Below, piece after piece: positions 52,101 to 62,000 of a DNA stretch of 64,000 bases (positions within the stretch are counted from its first letter, which is position 1; the number at the start of each line of letters is the position of its first letter). The stretch lies in NCBI GenBank assembly GCA_963931925.1, contig OZ007569.1, forward strand, positions 7,492,957 through 7,556,956. Direction: 5' to 3'. The notes beneath the pieces were generated by a model. It was not told the DNA's origin. It did not search any database and saw nothing but the letters and a program-made list of their open reading frames with translations. Both the position numbers and the translations under genes were made by a program. This stretch comes from Onchidella celtica. Its lineage: Eukaryota; Mollusca; Gastropoda; Systellommatophora; Onchidiidae.

Positions 52101-55100
52101 TCCGTCTGATCTGTCCTGATGTGTAGTAGATGATATTCTGCTCCCTCCATTAGCACTTGAATCTGGCTTGCTCTGATGTTGTTTCTCACCAAGGTTAGAA
52201 TTCCTCCTTTTCTTCTGTCTGTCCGGTCGTTTCTAAAGCACTGGTATCCTCTTACCTTGAAAGCAACGTCTTTGCTGAGGTGGGTTTCTTGGATGCAGCA
52301 GATACTTACTTTCTCCTCAAAAAGGATGTTTTCTAGCTCTAACTTCTTGCTGTATCCATCTTTCTTGCTGTTGACTCCTTCAGCATTCCAGTGCATTATC
52401 TTTAAAGGTTGCTCCTTATCTTTGATGGTTTGGCCAGTAGCATTCCTCTCCTGCCCCCCGGCTCCCCGGGGCAGTCGAGAGGGACCTCCAGTAGCTTGGG
52501 TGGGCCCCTTCGAGGCTGGGGGGCCCGGCACTGCCGCTGCCTGGGGGGACTTCACAGGGCGAGCACCATGACGATAACTAACTGCAGACTTAGACATAAT
52601 AGTGAAAAGGGTGCGTGGTATCTAGGTTAGGCGCCCTACTCTGGCCAGATACCTCCGTCTTCAGCTTATTTTGCTAGAGCAGAGTTTGCTCATGCTCGGC
52701 GAGATGGCTCGGCCACATTTGTTTCACACCCCTGGTGGTGTTACTAAAGCCCCCTCACCGGCGACAAGGAGTGACCTCGAGGGGGACATTGTTGATGAAT
52801 TGAATAATGATTGTGCATATATATAAATAGTTTTTTTGCAACTGCATAATTACCTACAAGCCGAAGTGTGCTTCTGTAGGCTTGGAACGTACTGGGCTCT
52901 CCTAACATTCAAGCCCATATGATTTAGGGAGAGTTTGCGTGGCGACTGGCCAGTGGCGACTCAACAGTCACTTTAAATTGATATCTAGTTTCGTATAATA
53001 TACCTATTTGCTATTTGATTGCAGTACATCTATAAGGAACCATAATTACATGAATATCATAGATTAAGTTAGTAATTAGAATTTATTGCTTTGAATATAC
53101 CTCTATTGTCTTTTGTTTTGTTTATTAATATTTATGTAAAACATGGCCTGACCGGCCTGACATATATAGATACTCTAGTTGTTTAGTACTTTTCTTGTGT
53201 GGTTGTGTCCGAGTGTGAGTTAGCTGCCTCTCGTGCAGTCGAATGCTCCCCAAGACCCTAACTCTGCTCCTAACAACTGTCATGTCAGTGTCACTCACTC
53301 GATCACGCACTCACTCAAACCACCCACTGCCGTTGTGTGTGTGTGTGTTTTTTTTTTGGCCAAGTAGGCCTTCATTGTATGGATAGGCGCTAAATTCTAG
53401 GTCTACCCTCCTGCATTGTAAGTGTATGATTGGGTCATCGTCCAGTTCGAAAATTCGATAATCTGAAAGTTGTAGCTGGGCATGGAGGTCTTCGGATTAT
53501 CGAGACTAGACTGTAGACTGTTGGAATAGAGATCTATACAACACACCTTACTACTAGCCTACACTACACCGACACTACTATAGGCCCCTAACTAGTCTAG
53601 TCTACGACACGTCACTTCAACTTGACTAGATCTACACAAACGACTACATAAACTAGATCTAGCTCTAGATCTAGGTTCTCTTTAGAACTCAATCTGAATG
53701 CTAAATCAGCTGACTGAGTTAGAATGCATTACTGCCATTCAGACCATCATGGAATGAATGAGGCTGGAGGAAGGGGGGCTCGTTAACTTCTTAAAATGTT
53801 CTCACCTGTGAAAAGATCGGTCCGTTTCCTTGCTTCTACGATGTGTACAACCGGGGACGACACAAACGTAAACCATGCTGACGATGTGATCAGATGTTTT
53901 GGTTTCGCTTTCACACTGCTTCTCCTTCCCTTTACAGAAAAAGTAAACCAGGCTAACCGGAAGAGTTGTTTCTGACCTCAATGGCCGAAAGCGTTGAGGT
54001 ACGGTCACGTGACCTCACCAGGGAATCTAGGTTAATACTATTTTAAGATCTTTGGTTATTATACATGTACAGTATTTATAACTGGTGTGACAAGAAAATG
54101 CATAGAATTATTGTTTGGGTAAGATCTTGAGCACTGATTCATTGATCATCATGTGCCTAAAACTGTGATCCTGAATGCTGGCTGGATTTTCATACACTAT
54201 AAATCAGCAAACACCAGCCACTTGAAGGCATGGACAATTTTGTTCCATTTTGAAAAGCACCAACAATGCTGTGCCAGCCACGGTCTAGACAAGCTCAAAA
54301 CTTTCCTACCTCTCCCAGGTGGTTCAGCTTGATGTGTGGCTTCTGGTTGACTATATGTACTGGATACTCCCTGCAAATGCATGTGAAATAAATGGAATCT
54401 CAAAATACATGCACTGTTCGAAATTGTTTCAGTATACATTGTAAGCATACTGTCTGAGCATTCATACAAGTTCAGCTAAACCATCAAATATTTCTACTGG
54501 CAAACCTCGCAGTTGTTTTAAATGTATTATAAGCCAACTTTACAATTTTGGCCAAAAATCTAAGTTAAGATTGAACACAAATGTCAGACATCATCTGTTT
54601 GCCATGCACATTTCGCTACCTGGCCCCAAATTCTTTGTCTCACTTACTGCTGTCCTCCAGATATTTATTTTTGTCATGTGGTATTGCCATATACATGGAC
54701 ATTCTTTGTAGATCTGGCCACTTTGTGACTGCTTTTAGCCAGGCCTAGATGGACAAGTCCAGGCCTTAATCTCTCCTGACATTTCATCATAGCTACAATT
54801 CTTTTTTCTTTTTGCAATTTTACTGTCCCAGTCACATAGCATTTTCATTTCTATTGTTACAAGAAGACAATGCCTGTTTTAACCCTACCATAACTGCCGG
54901 AAAGCTAAATTTTGAGTGTTGATGAGAAAGACAAAAGGACACGAGACAATGAAATGGACAACGGTGTCCTGAGATGGCTCTCTGAAATGCAAGTGGTGAT
55001 CTGATAAATTTGTTGTTTGGAGTTCGCGCTAATGTGGACATTCTCATCTTAATCACCTACAGTTGAAGTAGCAGGATTAAAGTTTCCAGGCACGTGACAA

Positions 55101-58100
55101 ATTATTGGATTGATAGAAAACATCAGCAAACTTTTGGCCATACACTGAAGCATGCAGGGTCAGAAATAACACAAAATTAACTCTTCAGATACTTTACTTC
55201 AAAATAATACGAACGGTTCAGTCAGTAAAGTCAATTGTACCTTTCATAGTGGACTTTCTGAAAAGTAGCTGGGACTGTAGTCAGAGTGTGAAACAAGTGT
55301 GGGAAATTGATTCGGAAGGCTTCAGCGATTGGGAACGCATCCAGGAAGACAGTCTCCCCACCTTCAGTACATTCATCAAACCTACAATCAGAAGATCCTT
55401 CATGAGACAAACAATGCATTTAGACGGGGCATAGTCAACTTTTCAGTTCGTAGGGCCAGACCTGAAAAATTATGAGGCTACAGAGGGCCAGATGCTCTCG
55501 CCTCATATTGACTATATAAATGGCATGTTGTTTGGGTCTTGATTTGTAAACAAAAAATATCTCGTTTAATCTGAGGTGGGAGTGCAAGTGCCGGTGTGTC
55601 TTATATTTAATTTTTTTACACAGCTCAGTGACCGGTGTGTAAAATTATTTTCAATCAACCATGGGGGTCGGTCAAAATAGCTCGGCAGGCTGGATCCAGC
55701 CTATGGGTAAAAAAGTTGCCAGTGTCTGATTTAGACAGTCCCTCCATGCTCAGTCTGCTCACCAAACCCTAAGAGGAAATGAATTTATTACGTAAATCAC
55801 AGTACAAAAGCAACAAACTAAACTGTAACAGCAACAAAGGATGAAATGCAAGGCAAACTATGCAAATGAAAGTCAGTCTTCATGGCTTTTGGATTGGTGG
55901 TTCTCAGATATGGTTTGATTCAGAAAATTAGCGAGTCAGTTTGCTATTCATACCACAGTGACAACAAAGCGATACAACAGGACAGCAAGATTCCATTAAA
56001 AAAAAATCACTTACCTCACCCTTTCTTGAATGAATTGAATACGCCCGAGTAACATCACTTAACATAAGCCGTCGCAGATTTTATTAATATGAAAACAGTA
56101 AGAAAGAAATACCTTAAAAGGAATGTTTAGCTTTAAACACGTTTTCTGGTTTTACGAAGGATTATAATTCCTTCGGTAAGACAGCCGTGGGTATACTGAA
56201 ATATGACTTTCAAAATTTCAGCCAAACAGTGAATATAACCTCTATCAAATTCCTCTCTAGCCATTCTGAAATCAGTGACTTTCAGTCTGAAAATCCAGGG
56301 CTATTGTGAATAATTGGGTGCATTTTTACATAAAGTGCTTGAACTTCAAGTGAAGAATGGAAATATTTTCCCAACAACGACGTCCTACAGCAGACAGACA
56401 GTCACAAATAGTGTTCTGGCAACAACAACTGAATACTCTCCACCACCCCCCCCCCCCCACCCCCGTACATCTTACTGAAGACAATGTAACAACTGTATTC
56501 CAGGTGGAGATTCAAAGTAAGCCAGGTCTTGATGAAGGTCAAGGTGCATCTCAGAAAAGGCCAGATTTATGGGATCTTTCACAGCTTTCACATCAAATGT
56601 CTGAAACAATATCAAGTTCAGAATTTCCTTATCAGCAGCCTGGGCGATGAAAATCACGATAAACCTACACGAGTACAAATAATTTTATGTCTGATAAAAC
56701 TCGCCAACCATCATGAGCCATCGTTACTTTCTCTCAAATTAGTGTCAGTTATTGTCATAGGGTTTTGGTGGAGATACTCAAGATAATTTAGGATTCAAAT
56801 AAGCAATAGCATGGGCCTTTGTGCCGCAGAATATTACCTTCAAAATATAGAACATTATGAGATAGGTAGAATACCCAGATGTAATCAAAGGTTTCTGTTC
56901 AAGATATACTTTTTCAACATGGAAATAATTAATCTGCAACACTGCTTTTGTAATATTTGAAGTACATTATAACTTGTGTATCAAACCAATTTGCTCTCAT
57001 AGTTGCTTTTTATTTGTGGGGGGCAGGGACTTATCTCAGAACCATTGACAGAAAATAAACTTACTACTCCATAAATTGAAGTCCACACCGGTCCTATCAG
57101 TTCAGCTACCTGCAATTATTATTACGAGAGATAAAAATATAAACAGGTAAAAACTTATGGCTTTGCCTCTAGTAGTTAATTCTTTTAAATCTTCGTCTTG
57201 CCGTCTCAAAATTAACTGTACGAATTACTAAAAAGCAATTCTTTCTGTTGTAAACTCATTTCAAAGGGAACCAGAGGAAATATTCCAACAATAGTTTTAC
57301 ATTATGAGTTTAAAAAGGAAGAATAATAAAAACAAGACAATGCAGCCCACAGACTAATAAAATACCCAGACTGGATGGTCCCATTGTGTGACGTCACAAA
57401 ACAGCGAAAGGTCATGAACCATCCGCCATATTAGGTTTAAGGTAGCGACCGACGCTTCATCATAGCTACAATTTTGAATGATACCATTTTGACGCACCTA
57501 CTAAACGCGGAAGTTTGGTTCCGCACCAAGAAATTAATACATGTGCAACCAATCTTGACAAATAAAAAGAAATTTCTACTGCAGATAGAACTAGAATCGG
57601 AATTTCCCGAACGGCGGCCATGTTGGTTATACAGTCGTCGCTCGGGAAATTCCGTAGAAAACGACACAGCCGGAAGCTCGTGTTTCCAGTCTGGTTAATT
57701 TATTAGTCTGTGATGCAGCCCAGGCAAATGATACTATCTATTGTGTGTAAAATGCATATATCAATGCCGTGCGTGAGCTGCACATGGCAAATGTGACAAT
57801 TATCAAACTTTTTGAAATAAGGTAAATTACCTTTGTAACTTGGTGTTCTTCTGTGGGCACCCCTTGCACAATACTTAAACCAGCTTCATTAATTTGCGGT
57901 AGCCACCTGGAATGAAATATATAACATACTGTTAAAAAAAATAGTACAGACTATTAATTTATGGACTAGGGAAAAATGAATTTTTATTTTCATTGATATC
58001 CATGATAATTTGTGGCAAGAACAGGAGGTGGGTTACACTGGTTTGTACTGTAATATAGCTTCTATATAACTACATGCTTTTGTTCAAAGAAATGAAAAAA

Positions 58101-59004
58101 GATATTTAGAAACGTAGCATCACAAAGGTGTCAAATAAAGGTAAAAGGTCTACTTGATTGACAAGCACCGCTTTGCTTGGGAATTTGAAAGCCGCACGAT
58201 CGATGTGCTGACGGTTGCTTGGGCCTTTAACTCTTTGTCTCCGGAACCTAAATCCCAGTTTGGATGCCCCCTGCCACTTAAACCAGAATTAAATATTCAG
58301 TTTTGGGTCAAAATATGGAGTGTTATACATGAAAATGTTGGAAATCGATTGTATAATTAGATATATGAAAAACCATTCTGTTGGCCTGTAAACGAAACAA
58401 ACAACATATTGGCAGCTCATCATCACGGGTCAGAATCTTTCCCCAGTATACCGGCAGCTCGGAGACAATGAGTTAAGAACGAAGGGATTATATCCAGGGA
58501 AGAGAAATCACATCAAAATGCCTTAGGTTTACCACTCTTCTTCAATTAAGAAAGGTTGAAGGTGTACACAAGTACAACAATATAAAAAAAAGTCACAACA
58601 GATCTATAACTGCAGTACCATTACAAACTTGATACTAGACATTCACAAGAGAATTAACAAATATACATGTACATCAATAATCAATATCATCCCCCCACCA
58701 GCAACAACAAAATTTATTATTCATTATCAAATATATATTATTATTAATAAATATTCAAATATTAATTGTATTGCGAGTTGTGAGTTGTGAACTGTTGTGA
58801 GTTGTGTACTGCGCCTAACGGGCTGCGTCACAATTTGCTCTGAGATAGAGAGAGATAGAGAGAGAGAGTGAGCGAGACAGGGAGAGAGAAAGAAGCAGTG
58901 CAGTGTGTTGAGCGCTTCAGCAGGCACTCCATTCTGCTCTGTGGTTGACATGTTGCTTCTGTAAAGCGCATAGAGCATTTTAAAAATGGATATGCGCTAT
59001 ATAA

Positions 59005-59049
<45 letters not shown>

Positions 59050-62000
59050 CCAAATGCTAGAGACAGGAACATGTTCTCACCAGTGGTGGTCTAAGTAAGT
59101 ATTGGGTGAAGTTGGAAAAATTACAGAAAAAGGGCTGAAATGCACATGTATTAAAATGTTATTGTGTTAACTGTCCTGTGTTTGGCAGTATACCAAACTG
59201 TGAAGGGCTGATATTTTCACAAAATAGAAACATTCAGTTTAAATGAGATACTTACAAAATGTATCTTCACTTACAAGTAAGCAAAATTAATACATACCTT
59301 AAGCGTGCATTTTTTGATGTCATGATGTCTTCATACGAAAAGAAGGGAATTTTCTGTAACGTGAAATGAATTCTATTGTTAATGATATAATCAATGTGTT
59401 GCCTTCAAGAGAGGATAATAATTAAACACCCCCCCCCCCGGGCACAATTGAATTATGAAAATAATACTTAGCTTTGAAACGTAGATAAAAAAAACAACAA
59501 AACGAAACTAATAAAAACCATTTTAAAACACTGAACAACCTACAGCGACAGGTCTGTCACACTTGACTGCTTGTCTTTTGGCTATCATTGTCTCCATGCT
59601 GTAGTTGGAGTCTCGCAAAAATGTCACTGGTAGACACCCATTGTGGCTGCCCTCTGAACCGTTCCATGAAATGTTCAGGTGGTCACCTGAGTCCGCATCA
59701 CGGGGGCCGCAAGAGATCATGAGGTAAGAAAAAAAACATTATAAAGTGTGTAGAGCAGCATTGCACAGACACGCCCACTCTAATTTCTAGGGCACACTTA
59801 GGAAGACTACTCTTATACACCACCACAGACTAATAAATTAACCAGACTGGAAACACGAGCTTCGGGCTGTGTCGTTTTTTACGGAATTTCCCGAGCGGCG
59901 GCCGTATAATCAACATGGCCGCCGCTCGGGAAATTCCCATTCTAGTTCTATCTGCAGTAGAAATTTCTTTTTATTTGTCAAGATTGGTTGTACATATATT
60001 AATTTCTTGGTGCGGAACCAAACTTCCGCGTTCAGTAGGCGCGTCAAAATGGTGTCATTCGAAATTGTAGCTATGCTGAAGCGACGGTCGTTAGCGTAAA
60101 CCTAATGTGGCGGATGGTTCATGACCTTTCGCTATTTTGTGATGTCACACAATGGGATCATCCAGTCTGGGTATTTTATTAGTCTGTGTACATCACAGAG
60201 TAAATGTGCTCTGTTTTTCATAATTTAATTTTTAAAAAGGAAGCATTTGTTACCATCCCGGTACACACACTGCACATTTTCATCCTGGTATTAGACATGA
60301 ATTAATTAGTGAGTATGTGGGAAGTGATTTTCACCAGTTGCCATGCCTTTACCCATAATTATATAATTTTCTATAACAAACAGGTGGATTCTGACCAATA
60401 AACATTTTCAAATGTTACGTTACTGTGAAAATAAAAACAAAGTGCCATTCAAACACTGAAAAATATATTTCATGGGTGAGCGTAAAATCAAATTACTTTT
60501 CCAAAAAGCAGTTGCCAGGTGGAAACAAAAACCCTGCCAACTCTACACCGGTACTAGAATTTTCTGGAACGAATTACCAGCTGGGCTTGAGGATTGCAGT
60601 TGCAATTACAGTTCTAGCCATGTTAGCTTTCTCCAGCCTACATTCACCCACGGCGTCACAGTGTACATTTATTTGTAATGGTCTTTCATGTCCAGTAAAG
60701 ATTTTCCAACCATATTTATCGTATTATATATAGAGGTTTTCTTTAATCAGCTCCACTAAACCTGACGCTAGAATGATGTTTCACAATGTGACAGACCGTC
60801 ACTTCCCTGATAAATCTTTTTTATTTTTACTAGCAAAGACTAAGAGAAAGTTGTTGAAAACTGCGTTTGTTACAGCGTTTATCTTTATGTGACAGAATGG
60901 AAAACATTAACACAATAATACATGTAGGCTATCTGAAACACTAAGTTGAACGAATCGTGAACCCTTTATTGTACATAAAAGACAACTATAGTATCCTTTC
61001 CCTTTCCAACAAAATAAAACACTTTTCCTCTACATGTGGACAAAACATCTTTTATACCTTCAGAAATAACACTGTCCATATGAATGCTGGCCGGTATAGA
61101 TGTTGGATCCAGCAACTTCTGGCCATTGGCATGTCGGCACGCTTTACAGTGGCAATTGAATCTCAGCCAAACAGCATGGAACCTCGGAAATCATACAGAA
61201 GAATAATCAGGCAAACCATACACTTCGCTGTTATCTCCTGCTTTGTGTCTGTGTATGTATCATAATCATTTCTATCATTTATAAATCAGATTATACTCGA
61301 AGATTTGTTGGTTTCTCTTTGTCCTTTAATCGCTGGACGATGTGTGTGTGTGTGTGTCTGTATGTGGGTTTGAGTGTTCTATCGTTGCATATGCAATGTC
61401 ATTTAGGAAAGAATTCAGTGAATACTGAAATTTTGAGGTTGGTGAATTCTTCTTAAAAGTCAACATTTCAATAACACAATCTGCCGTTATAAAAGAGATC
61501 AATAATGCATAAAAGTTAACAGGATAATTATGATGAGAAATGCATACAACTGTAGAGAAGATAGAGAATATTAGAGAGAGAGAGAGAGAGAGAATAATAT
61601 ATCTATATTATGTTCTGTAACACTGACTGACAGATCATTATGAAGCGATTGTTATTATTCTTGTCCCGAGGTCACTTAACCAGAATCCATCACACCACAC
61701 AAAATTTCCCTGTCACCACATTTGTGTTCCTCCTTGTTTCTCCATGAATATTGGAACTGTTTAGCTAATGACCAGCTCTTGGCCAACCACCCCTGTTCTT
61801 GCCTACGTTTTTCCTTTTACTCACTCTGTCTGAAATCCGTCATTCCATCTAACCATTACTGTTTCTCCTTTGGGATTCACTGCCACTGATTCCACACCAG
61901 GCCCACTTGTCTTTCTTGCCTGATTAAACATGCATTCACCAAATAGTTTTAAACAAGGCAACTCCCGCATTTTTATTTTTAGTCTTTAAATATGTCTAGA

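Larger units (their letters stand above)
47579..52785 (-). mobile_element. APE-type LINE with RNase H (Jockey/I group), nearly intact
   Basis: The target duplication ACATTGTTGAT flanks it at 47568-47578 and 52786-52796. The 3' end (low coordinates) is a (GAA)n tail at 47579-47595. The coding frame, 52597 to 47684, holds endonuclease, reverse transcriptase and RNase H. Apart from a solo LTR in the RT, it has no stop or frameshift, so the insertion is recent. Only about 190 bp precede the frame at the 5' end and no separate gag-like ORF1 is seen, so it is either a one-ORF element or slightly truncated. Confidence 0.95.
46514..53515. mobile_element. Pogo/Tigger-like element remnant, split by a LINE
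   Basis: The left end at 46514 reads TATAGTCATGCCTTGATAAT, then CCGAATCC. The right end at 53515, read on the - strand, is TACAGTCTAGTCTCGATAAT, then CCGAAG. Both start after TA and share GATAATCCGAA, typical of pogo/Tigger termini. Subterminal GATAATCCGAA words recur near 46645. Without the LINE about 1.8 kb remains, with no transposase recognised. It fills nearly the whole intron of the THAP9-like gene. Confidence 0.6.

Noticed and set aside
50792..52630. Several + strand open frames over the LINE
   Set aside because: Antisense shadows of the endonuclease/RT frame.
57437..60099. Similar short open frames in both MITE copies
   Set aside because: They arise because the copies are the same non-coding element.
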